A DNA stretch of 64,000 nucleotides. Origin: Planctomycetaceae bacterium (GTDB lineage Bacteria; Planctomycetota; Phycisphaerae; Phycisphaerales; UBA1924). The notes beneath the pieces are model-generated. The model saw only the letters and a list, made by a program, of their open reading frames with translations. It ran no database searches and was not told where the DNA came from. Below are positions 42,714 through 50,322 of this stretch, one piece after another (within the stretch, counting starts at the first letter, position 1; the number at the start of each line of letters is the position of its first letter). Location of the stretch: assembly GCA_021294835.1 (NCBI GenBank), contig JAJTDF010000004.1, positions 1 through 64,000 on the forward strand, written 5' to 3'. A program made the translations under genes and the position numbers.

Positions 42714-44634
42714 GCTGTCGCGCTCGGCCCGGGCGTGGACGGGCCGCTGGTCGTCGGGCGGCCTGCTGCTGGTGGTGCTCTGCGGCGCAGTGTATCTGCC
42801 CGGGCTGTGGGCCTTGCCGGCGATTGACCGGGATGAGTCGCGGTTCGCGCAGGCCAGCCGACAGATGTTCCAGAGTGTCGCCTGGCCGGAGAGCCGGCTG
42901 GAACGAACCACGGCGGACGGACGGCCGGGCCCGCACTCGGGCGGACTGGCCATCCCCATGGTGCAGGACCGCCCGCGGCTGAACAAGCCGCCGCTGATCT
43001 ACTGGCTGCAGACGGCCTCGGCGGCGATCCTGACCGGGGGGCAGCCCGACCGCGACGCGATCTGGATGTACCGCGTGCCCAGCGTGCTGTGCGCCGTGCT
43101 GGCGGTGCTGGCCACCTGGCGGCTGGGGCTGGGGATGTTCGACCCGCGGGCGGCCTGGCTGGGCGCAGCGCTGCTGGCGATCTGCCCGATGGTGGTGTGG
43201 GACGCCCATCAGGCCCGGGCGGACCAGTTGCTGCTGGCGACGGTGACGGTGATGCAACTGGCCCTCTGGAGGGTGTACAGCGCCCGGCCGGGGCACCGGT
43301 CGGGTCGGTGGGACACCGTGCGGGTCCGCAGGGGCATGCCCCTGCTGTTCTGGGCGGCGCTGGCCGCCAGCGTGCTGGCCAAGGGGCCGATCGGACCGAT
43401 GGTGGCGGCGTTGACGGTGCTGGCGATCGGCCTGAGCGGGGGCGGCTGGGCGTGGCTGGGGCGGCTGCGGTGGGCGGTTGGCGTGCCGCTGCTGGCGGTG
43501 GCGGTGGGCCTGTGGGTGGGCGTGGTGGTGCGGCACATCGGGTGGGACGCCTACTTGGCCATCCTGAACGACGAGGTGCTGCGGCGCGCGACGGTGGGCA
43601 GCGCCGAGGGCCATGCCATGCCCCCGGGAACGCATCTGGTGCTGCTGGCCGCCTTGTTCTGGCCCGGCTCGCTGCTGACTCTGGCGGCGTTCGGACGGGC
43701 GTTTCGGGTGGGGCTGCCCCGACGCACCGAGGCCCATCCGGCGGCCCAGGCCGGCTGGCCGGCGCGTCTGCGGGCGGCACTGCGGCGAGAGCCCGGCCGC
43801 GAGGCGGAGTTGTTCCTGCTGGCCTGGCTGGTGCCGGCGTGGGTGGCGTTTGAACTGTTCACCAGCAAACTGCCGCATTACACCATGCCGATGTACCCGG
43901 CGGTGGCGTTGCTGTCGGCCCGCATGGTGCTGGCAGCGGGCGCAGCGGTGGCCAGGGGTCGCACCGTGCCGGGGTTCTCCGGAGCAGGGGCCATGTTGTG
44001 GGCGGGCATCGGGCTGGTGCCGGCGATCGGGGCGGTGGCGATCACGCCCTTGGTGCAGGACCGGGGCGGGGCGACGAGGCTGGACCAGATGGTGGCCCCG
44101 GTCGGCGTGGCGATCATGCTCGCGGGCGTGGGCCTGCTGGTCATGGCGGCGGCACGGGCCCGCCGGGGTGATCTGCTCAGGGCGCAGGTGCTGTCCATCC
44201 CCGGAGCGGTGCTGGTGCTGGGGGCGGCGTTGCAGGTGACCCTGCCCCGGGTGGCCCCGGGAGCGACGACGGCCGAACTGGCAGCCGCCTTGGAGCGGAT
44301 TCCCGGGCAGGAGGCCCGGCCCATCGGCACCTACTACCACGAGGACTCGATCGTGTTTGCCACCCGGGGGCGGGCGGTGCGGTTGCACGAGAGCACGGCG
44401 GCGTGGGTGCACGACCACCCGGGGGCCATCGGCATCGTGCCGTTTGATGGCCGGGTGCTCACCAGGCCGTGGCGCACAGGTGATGACATCGCCGGCAAGG
44501 TCAGCACCGGACTGCTCGGCCTGCAAGGTGAGACCTGGCTGGTGCTGACCCCCCCACTGGTGGCACGCCCCGAAGCCGACGCTCCGCCAGCCACCAACTC
44601 CGGCTCTGCACGTCCGGAGGGATCCCAGCCATGA
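42712..44634 (+). CDS. ArnT-like/GT39 family membrane glycosyltransferase
   Basis: 640 aa with about twelve transmembrane helices. GT39 enzymes move sugars from polyprenyl-phosphate donors. The first periplasmic loop has the conserved acidic pair D41-E42 in AIDRDESRFAQASR, followed by NKPPLIYWLQ and VWDAHQARADQ, all family hallmarks. ATG 42712 lies in the CATG shared with the divergent PAP2 gene; upstream in-frame TTG codons at 42691 and 42706 are possible. The stop overlaps the next gene (truB fusion) as ATGA. The acceptor (protein, lipid A or teichoic-like) is unknown. PAP2 and GT39 together suggest undecaprenyl-linked glycan chemistry. Confidence 0.8.
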   Translation: MLSRSARAWTGRWSSGGLLLVVLCGAVYLPGLWALPAIDRDESRFAQASRQMFQSVAWPESRLERTTADGRPGPHSGGLAIPMVQDRPRLNKPPLIYWLQTASAAILTGGQPDRDAIWMYRVPSVLCAVLAVLATWRLGLGMFDPRAAWLGAALLAICPMVVWDAHQARADQLLLATVTVMQLALWRVYSARPGHRSGRWDTVRVRRGMPLLFWAALAASVLAKGPIGPMVAALTVLAIGLSGGGWAWLGRLRWAVGVPLLAVAVGLWVGVVVRHIGWDAYLAILNDEVLRRATVGSAEGHAMPPGTHLVLLAALFWPGSLLTLAAFGRAFRVGLPRRTEAHPAAQAGWPARLRAALRREPGREAELFLLAWLVPAWVAFELFTSKLPHYTMPMYPAVALLSARMVLAAGAAVARGRTVPGFSGAGAMLWAGIGLVPAIGAVAITPLVQDRGGATRLDQMVAPVGVAIMLAGVGLLVMAAARARRGDLLRAQVLSIPGAVLVLGAALQVTLPRVAPGATTAELAAALERIPGQEARPIGTYYHEDSIVFATRGRAVRLHESTAAWVHDHPGAIGIVPFDGRVLTRPWRTGDDIAGKVSTGLLGLQGETWLVLTPPLVARPEADAPPATNSGSARPEGSQP

Positions 44635-46670
44635 ACGCCCAGAGCGCCGACGGCGGCACCCCCTCCCCCACCGGTTTGCTGGCCATTGACAAGCCCCTCG
44701 GCCTGACCTCCATGGATGTCTGCCGGCGGGTCCGCCGGCGGCTGATCAACGGCGGTGCGCCCAAGCGCGTCAAGGTCGGGCACGGCGGGACGCTCGACCC
44801 GCTGGCGACCGGGGTGCTGGTGGTGCTCATCGGCAAGGCCACCCGCCTGTGCGACGCGGTGATGGCCGGCGAGAAGGGCTATCTCGCTGAAGTCTCGCTG
44901 GCGGCATTCTCCACTACGGATGATGCCGAAGGCGAACGAACTGAGGTGCCGGTCGCGACGCCCCCCACTGCCGACGCAGTGGCCCGGGCCTGTGCCGGCT
45001 TCGTCGGTCGGATCATGCAGCGGCCGCCGGTGTACTCGGCGCTGAAGATCAACGGACAGGCGGCCTACTCACTCGCCCGCAAGGGCCAGACCGAGAAGAT
45101 CCCGCAAACCGCCCGTCCGGTTGACATCCACGAGATCACCGTCGTCGAATACGACTTCCCGAGACTGGTGCTGTCGGTCCGCTGCGGCAAGGGGGTGTAC
45201 ATCCGCTCGCTGGGCCGCGACCTGGGCACGGCCTTGGGCACCGGCGGCATGCTGACGGGCCTGCGGCGGACCCGGGTGGGCATGTGGCACATCGACACCT
45301 GCCGCCAGCTCGATACCCTGCCCGACAAGCTCTCCCAGACGGATCTGCTGCCTGTGCCCCCACTTGATTCCGCCCCCATGACCACTTCCCCCGCCACGGC
45401 TTCCCCCATCGCCCCCCCCACCCCCCCTGCCCCCCCCGCTTCCGCCGGTGCCGGCGAGCCCCGCCCGGTCAAGTCCGCCCGGCTGGCTGCGCTGCCGCCG
45501 TTTCTGTTCAACGCCATCGACGACAAGAAGCGGGCCGCCATCGCCGCCGGGAAGGACGTGATCAACCTCGGGGTGGGCGATCCGGACCGGCCGACACCGG
45601 CGTTCGTGATCGAGGCCTTGGAGAAGGCAGCGCGGGTGCCGGCCAACCACCAGTACCCCGACTGCTATGGCACCGCCGAGTTCCTCAGCGCCGCCGCGGA
45701 GTTCATGTCCCGCCGCTTCGGCGTGAAGGTGGACCCCAAGCGGCACCTGGTGGCCACTATCGGTGGCAAGGACGGCATCGCCCACCTGCCCGTGGGCGTG
45801 GTGAACCCCGGCGATGGCGTGGTGGTGTTCACCCCGGCCTACCCGGTGTACGCCTCGGCCAGTTCGCTGGCCGGGGGCGTGGTGCACCGCGTGCAGACAA
45901 CCGCACAGGACCGTTGGCTGCCCAACTTCACCAATCTCTCCGAGGCTGTGCTGCGGGGCACGCGGCTGATGTGGCTGAACCACCCCGGCAACCCCACCGG
46001 CTCGGCGGCGCCGCTGAAGGTCTATCAGGACGCTGTGCGGCTGTGCGCTGACCGGAACATTATCCTCGCTTCCGATCTGGCCTACAGCGAGATCTACTTC
46101 GAGGGCGGACCGGCCAGCGTGCCGAGCATGTGGCAGGCCCCCGGAGCCGACCTGGAGCGGACGCTGGGCATCGAGTTCCACTCGCTCAGCAAGACCTTCA
46201 ACATGACCGGCTGGCGGATCGGCTTCGCCGTCGGCAACGAGCAGGTCATCGCGGCCCTCAAGCAGGTCAAGGACAACTACGACTCCGGCGTGTTCAACGC
46301 CATTCAGGCGGCGGGTGCCGCGGCACTGCGGAACTACGACCATCCGGAGATCGCCGGCATGCGTGCGGAGTATCAGGTGCGGCGGGATCTGGTCGTGCCG
46401 GCGCTCAAGTCCATCGGCTGCGTGGTGCAGCCGGAGCGGGGCCCGGAGGCGGGGATCTTTGTGTGGGCACGCTGCCCGGTGGACAGCGCTACCGGCAAGC
46501 CGATGAGTTCGTGGCGGTTCGTTGAAAAACTCATCGATGAAGCCGCGGTGGTGACGGTGCCCGGTGCCGGGTTTGCCGATTCGGCCGCCGACTGCTTCCG
46601 CCTGAGCCTGACACGTGAGACCTCGCGGCTGAGCGAAGCGATGACACGGCTCGCGGGGCTTCGCTTCTGA
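44631..46670 (+). CDS. truB: Fused TruB pseudouridine synthase and DapL-like aminotransferase
   Basis: 679 aa in one frame. Residues 10-240 are TruB (tRNA pseudouridine-55 synthase): GLLAIDKPLGLTSMDV, the catalytic Asp56 in GHGGTLDPLATG, RPPVYSALKINGQAAYSLAR, YIRSLGRDLG. An Ala/Pro/Ser/Thr linker (about 250-275) follows, then a ~400-aa class I/II aminotransferase resembling LL-diaminopimelate aminotransferase (lysine biosynthesis): INLGVGDPDRPTP, NHPGNPTG, and PLP-binding Lys521 in SLSKTFNMTGWRIGF. ATG 44631 overlaps the GT39 stop (ATGA). An in-frame ATG at 45378 (residue 250) could start the aminotransferase separately, and the +1 frame has TGA exactly there (ATGA), so a frameshift in the nearby C-runs may have merged two genes. 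Confidence 0.8.
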   Translation: MNAQSADGGTPSPTGLLAIDKPLGLTSMDVCRRVRRRLINGGAPKRVKVGHGGTLDPLATGVLVVLIGKATRLCDAVMAGEKGYLAEVSLAAFSTTDDAEGERTEVPVATPPTADAVARACAGFVGRIMQRPPVYSALKINGQAAYSLARKGQTEKIPQTARPVDIHEITVVEYDFPRLVLSVRCGKGVYIRSLGRDLGTALGTGGMLTGLRRTRVGMWHIDTCRQLDTLPDKLSQTDLLPVPPLDSAPMTTSPATASPIAPPTPPAPPASAGAGEPRPVKSARLAALPPFLFNAIDDKKRAAIAAGKDVINLGVGDPDRPTPAFVIEALEKAARVPANHQYPDCYGTAEFLSAAAEFMSRRFGVKVDPKRHLVATIGGKDGIAHLPVGVVNPGDGVVVFTPAYPVYASASSLAGGVVHRVQTTAQDRWLPNFTNLSEAVLRGTRLMWLNHPGNPTGSAAPLKVYQDAVRLCADRNIILASDLAYSEIYFEGGPASVPSMWQAPGADLERTLGIEFHSLSKTFNMTGWRIGFAVGNEQVIAALKQVKDNYDSGVFNAIQAAGAAALRNYDHPEIAGMRAEYQVRRDLVVPALKSIGCVVQPERGPEAGIFVWARCPVDSATGKPMSSWRFVEKLIDEAAVVTVPGAGFADSAADCFRLSLTRETSRLSEAMTRLAGLRF

Positions 46671-46696
46671 GCCCGCAGGCCGCCATCGCGGCGCGA

Positions 46697-47386
46697 ATGA
46701 ACTGGGACAACCTGCTTTTTCTGCATTGGCCGGTTGAACCTGACCTTCTCCGTCGGCTGGTGCCCGAGCCGCTGGAGATCGACACGTTCGATGGCCGCGG
46801 CTGGGTGGGGCTGGTGCCCTTCACGATGGCCGACTGCCGCTTTGCCGGCGTGCCCTGCTTGCCCGGGCTGACGAACTTCTACGAGTGCAACGTACGGACG
46901 TACGTGCGACACCGAGGCGTGCCGGGGGTGTGGTTCTTCAGCCTCGATGCCCAGACGCTGCTGCCGGTGGCAGGTGGACGCTGGCTGTGGAGTCTGAACT
47001 ACGTGTACAGCCGCTTTGTGGTGAAGCGGGAGAGGCCGGAGGCTGGACGGGGCGAGGTGATCGATTACCGCCTTTCGCGGCGGCCCGGCCCCTGGCCGGC
47101 GGCGGAGACCCACGTGCGCTGGCGGGCGGGTGACCCGCTGCAACGGGACCCCAAGGGGGATGATCTGGCCAGTTTTCTCACCGAGCGGTATTGGCTGTAC
47201 ACCAAGCGGCGGGGAAGCGTGTGGGCGGGGCAGGTCAAACACACGCCCTGGTCTCTCCGACAAGCGGAGGTGCTGCATCTGGAAGACACGCTGGTGGGGG
47301 CGGCAGGACTGGAGGTGGGCGGCCTTCCGCTGGCGTACGCCAGCGAGCACATGGCGGTGGAAGGACTGGCGCTGCAACGCCACTGA
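46697..47386 (+). CDS. DUF2071 (YqjF-like) protein
   Basis: 229 aa. The family signature is clear: LLFLHWPVEPDLLRRLVPEPL then DTFDGRGWVGLVPFTM, TNFYECNVRTYVRHRG, and VWFFSLDAQ. The N-terminus is slightly short by family standards. Function unknown; family members bind small ligands in a barrel-like fold. 26 bp separate it from the fusion gene, so it is probably in the same transcript as GT39 and TruB-DapL. Confidence 0.8.
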   Translation: MNWDNLLFLHWPVEPDLLRRLVPEPLEIDTFDGRGWVGLVPFTMADCRFAGVPCLPGLTNFYECNVRTYVRHRGVPGVWFFSLDAQTLLPVAGGRWLWSLNYVYSRFVVKRERPEAGRGEVIDYRLSRRPGPWPAAETHVRWRAGDPLQRDPKGDDLASFLTERYWLYTKRRGSVWAGQVKHTPWSLRQAEVLHLEDTLVGAAGLEVGGLPLAYASEHMAVEGLALQRH

Positions 47387-47524
47387 GAACTGGCGGCACA
47401 TTGCCGGAACAAGACCTGAATGTGCCCAAGACGGCAAGAGGTTTATGGATCGCAGCTTGGATCGAAGGGATGCTCGACGTTGAATGCGGCGGCTGAAGGG
47501 CGGCGGGCCCGAGGACACTCGATC

Positions 47525-47929
47525 ATGCTGCGATACCAGAAGTCGGGCCGGCCACCAGATGCGGCAGGACCGCGTTGCGCCGGCGACCAGTCGCAGTTGC
47601 GATGTTGTGCAACTCACGCGGTGGCGACAACGGCAGTGATCGTGCGTCCATGCGACCAGCTGTATCTCGACAGCGGCGAGCAGATCAACCTGCAGCAGCT
47701 TGTTGAGAAGCTGATCGTCTCGGCTCTCGACGCTGGTGTAACCGAGCCACTCCGCTGGCTGTGGCGTCGTCCAACCCCCGTGTCGGCAAACGGCCGACTC
47801 GCGGTCGACGACGATCTGGCGAACCGGCAGATGCCCACAAAGGCCCGCCCGGACAGACACTCAGCGACCACCAAGACCGAAAAACCGCAGGGAAAACAAC
47901 CGCATCAGACCTGCAGGGTTTTTGCTTGA
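47525..47929 (+). CDS. Doubtful small ORF
   Basis: 134 aa, no family. GAGG lies about 10 nt before ATG 47525, and the middle (about residues 38-105, including QLYLDSGEQINLQQLVEKLI) has GC-rich third positions. Against it, its stop lies inside the hairpin region at 47880-47933 and the opposite strand is open too. I keep it only because the stretch 47387-48316 is otherwise gene-free. Confidence 0.25.
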   Translation: MLRYQKSGRPPDAAGPRCAGDQSQLRCCATHAVATTAVIVRPCDQLYLDSGEQINLQQLVEKLIVSALDAGVTEPLRWLWRRPTPVSANGRLAVDDDLANRQMPTKARPDRHSATTKTEKPQGKQPHQTCRVFA

Positions 47930-47933
47930 GTTT
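47880..47933. terminator. Bidirectional terminator-like hairpin
   Basis: AAAAACCGCAGG (47880-47891) and CCTGC..GGTTTTT (47910-47923) pair over 12 bp, with a 2-nt bulge on the 3' side and an 18-nt loop. Both strands end in a run of five T. It is 494 bp beyond the DUF2071 stop, so it may end that operon or a separate small transcript. Confidence 0.55.
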
Positions 47934-48026
47934 TAACACCCGACCGCCACCTTACTCGAACTGAACCAAGACCGACGGAGACGATGTCCATCCCCCTGCT
48001 CGGTGCAACCGCCTAATTTCCTAGCA

Positions 48027-48039
48027 AAACCAATGGTTT
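48027..48039. repeat. Short palindrome, possible operator
   Basis: AAACCA-A-TGGTTT, 6-bp arms around one base, about 280 bp upstream of the exported protein gene at 48317. A 13-bp perfect inverted repeat of this kind can be a repressor site, but nothing here shows which protein binds it. Confidence 0.25.
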
Positions 48040-48316
48040 GGCGGCAGTTCTTCAACCATCGACTACACTCCGCCGAGACGCCCGAAGGGACTCTTCAGTC
48101 TGGTCAGCCAGTGGGCGAAAGGGTGTGGTCCGAGCTCGGGAAGGCTTGAGGGCCAAGGGAACTTGAAGAGGGGTGAAAGAGGAAAAGTCGGACTTGTGCG
48201 ATCTGCGTCGCACACGCGGACGGTCTTCGTTCGCACTCTCTGGTCGCGCCATAGCGCGGCCGGAGCATGCGTGATCCCCAGTCTCGGCTTGCTCACAGAA
48301 CATCGGAGTCAAAGGA

Positions 48317-49210
48317 ATGATGCGATTGTCTTCAGCGGTCTTGACGGCGGCGGCGGTGACGGCGGTTTCAGCAACGGCCTTCGGCCAGAGCGTCCACATC
48401 AACGGAGGCCTGTCTTGGGGAGGCTGGAACAGCGTTGGCATGTCCAACCAGCTGGGTGTCTACGGATCCGGATCGACGACGGACGTGTACGAGGTGTACA
48501 CAACGGTGTTCACGTTCAATAACAACTCCGTCAGCGGCGGCCCCACCGGCGGAGGCCCGACGGGCGGGGCAACCGGCTTCGGCACCGGCGCGTTCTCCAG
48601 TGGAGCCTTTGCTAACGGCAACACCATTCTTGGCATCGGCGTCCGCCGCGTGAGCGGCAGCAGCCTGGCTGGATTTGTGCCGACGGTGCGGTTCGATTTG
48701 GATGGCGACAGCTACCAGGCCGCCACCTCGGTTGGCGGCTCTGACGGTCGCACCAACTTCTCCAATTGGTCCGAGTTCAGGGACTTCACGGTTCAGTTCG
48801 AAGGCTCAGCCGGCTGGCGGGGCGGCACGCTTACGATGCAGGCCGGCAACGGAACCTCCTACGGCGGCACGAACAACCAGCAGCAAATCGTGGGCGGCAT
48901 CGGCTCCGGCGTGAGCTACGACTGGGCATTCCGTGCTTTCGCGCAGAGCGAGAGCTATCAGATGTTCTTCGACATCAACGCCATGCAGTCGCTGTACGGC
49001 GGCTCGAACCCGTTCGGGCTCAACTCCAACTTCACGGGCATCGGCTCGTTCGGAGGCAATCTGCGATTCTCAATGAACGGCCTGGGCAGCAACAACGTGG
49101 CGTTCGGCACGACCATCATTCCGTTGCCCCCCGCCGCCGTTGCCGGAGCCGCAACGCTCGGCATCATCGGTGGCCTGGGAGCTCTGCGCCGGCGCCGTTC
49201 GCAGGGGTGA
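48317..49210 (+). CDS. Exported protein with C-terminal sorting signal (PEP-CTERM-like)
   Basis: 297 aa. A signal peptide (cleavage after TAFGQ, about residue 24) is followed by a Gly/Ser/Asn-rich, beta-strand-like region with aromatic residues (WGGWNSVG, YEVYTTVFTFN). It ends with Pro-Leu-Pro-Pro-Ala, a hydrophobic helix and a basic RRRR tail, the tripartite plan of PEP-CTERM sorting signals though not the strict P-E-P. AAAGGA is directly before ATG 48317; ATG 48320 is an equal candidate. Likely surface-attached or exopolysaccharide-associated. It has a good terminator 28 bp beyond the stop and a ~250-nt leader without a gene. Confidence 0.65.
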   Translation: MMRLSSAVLTAAAVTAVSATAFGQSVHINGGLSWGGWNSVGMSNQLGVYGSGSTTDVYEVYTTVFTFNNNSVSGGPTGGGPTGGATGFGTGAFSSGAFANGNTILGIGVRRVSGSSLAGFVPTVRFDLDGDSYQAATSVGGSDGRTNFSNWSEFRDFTVQFEGSAGWRGGTLTMQAGNGTSYGGTNNQQQIVGGIGSGVSYDWAFRAFAQSESYQMFFDINAMQSLYGGSNPFGLNSNFTGIGSFGGNLRFSMNGLGSNNVAFGTTIIPLPPAAVAGAATLGIIGGLGALRRRRSQG

Positions 49211-49237
49211 TTCTGCCTCCAGCCAAGTCATGTCATG

Positions 49238-49275
49238 CGGGCCTTGCGTGTCATCGCGCAAGGCCCGTTTTCGTT
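49238..49275 (+). terminator. Terminator after the exported protein gene
   Basis: CGGGCCTTGCG (49238-49248) pairs with CGCAAGGCCCG (49257-49267), 11 bp with an 8-nt loop, followed by TTTTCGTTTT. Confidence 0.85.
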
Positions 49276-49317
49276 TTGCCTGCCGACAGCCGGCGCAGAT
49301 CGCCCGTGCCCGCCCGG

Positions 49318-50322
49318 TCATCCTTCGATGTCAAGCCCGACGTCCAGACTCACCGCTCCGTGCGTCAGCGAACCGATGCTGATGCGGTCCACCCCGGTGG
49401 CGGCGATGCCGCCGATGGTCTGCAGGTTCACCCCGCCGCTGGCCTCCAGCAGCAGCGACCGGATATCCCCACGGCTGACGGCGGCGTTGCGCAGCGCCAC
49501 CGCTTCGCGGAGCAGTTCCGGCGGCATGTTGTCCAGCAGCACCATGCCCACGCCCGACAGCCCCACCAGCGGAGAGCCGGCGGCGAGCAACTCCCGCAAC
49601 TGCTCCAGCCGGTCCACCTCAAGCTCGATGAACGCCAACCCGTCGCGACCCGCCTCATCACGGGCCAGTCGCACGGCGCGAGACACCTCGGCCACCAGAT
49701 CACGCCCGCCCGCCTTGGCGACGCCGGCCAGGTGGTTGTCCTTGATCAGCACCGCATCGTAAAGCCCCAGTCGGTGGCAGGCGCCCCCCCCGCAGCGAAC
49801 GGCGTACTTCTCCAGAATCCGCAGCCCGGGCGTGGTCTTGCGGGTGTCGAGCACCGCCGGCGGTGCGACGCCCGCTTGCGTGGCCCCCTGCTGTGCGGCC
49901 GCAACAAAGGTGGCCGTTCGCGTGGCAATGCCGCTGAGCCGGCCCACGAGGTTCAGCAGGGTTCGTTCCACGCGGAGCACCGACCGCAACTCGCCGTCCA
50001 GTTCGGCGGCCACGGCTCCGGCGGGAAGGACGTCGCCGTCGTTCGCCCGTGCGATCAGGTCGCAGTCGGCCCGGAAGGCGTGCAGCACCGCCGGGGCGCA
50101 GGCCAGCCCGCACAGCGTGCCCGCCTGCCGCAGCACCAGCCGGGCCGTGCCCCGCACATAGCCGGGAACAAAGGCCTGCCCGGTGACGTCACCCCGATCA
50201 AGCTCCGGGCCAAGGTCTTCCAGCGCCGTCAGGTCCATCAGCCGCTCGAGCAGGCCGGCGCGGGGCCCGGAGGTGAGATGGGCGAAGGCATCGGCAGGGG
50301 CCATGGCATTGAGGTCGGTCAT
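49318..50322 (-). CDS. nadC: Nicotinate-nucleotide pyrophosphorylase (quinolinate phosphoribosyltransferase)
   Basis: 334 aa. Converts quinolinate and PRPP to nicotinate mononucleotide in NAD synthesis. LDTRKTTPGLR, RCGGGACHRLGLYDAVLIKDNH, GVGMVLLDNM and EASGGVN are the quinolinate/PRPP site. The ORF begins at ATG 50322, whose first bases overlap the stop of the upstream MFS gene as ATGA. nadA and nadB are not in the window. Confidence 0.92.
   Translation of the reverse strand: MTDLNAMAPADAFAHLTSGPRAGLLERLMDLTALEDLGPELDRGDVTGQAFVPGYVRGTARLVLRQAGTLCGLACAPAVLHAFRADCDLIARANDGDVLPAGAVAAELDGELRSVLRVERTLLNLVGRLSGIATRTATFVAAAQQGATQAGVAPPAVLDTRKTTPGLRILEKYAVRCGGGACHRLGLYDAVLIKDNHLAGVAKAGGRDLVAEVSRAVRLARDEAGRDGLAFIELEVDRLEQLRELLAAGSPLVGLSGVGMVLLDNMPPELLREAVALRNAAVSRGDIRSLLLEASGGVNLQTIGGIAATGVDRISIGSLTHGAVSLDVGLDIEG

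Noticed and set aside
40656-42827. 723-aa plus-strand ORF opposite the DUF255 and PAP2 genes
   Set aside because: The minus-strand genes carry clear motifs; this reading has none and runs through both.
48175-48200. RNase P RNA-like string (GAGGAAAAGTCGGAC)
   Set aside because: The match to the conserved start GAGGAAAGTCCGGAC has two differences and none of the other conserved RNase P blocks follow within 400 nt.
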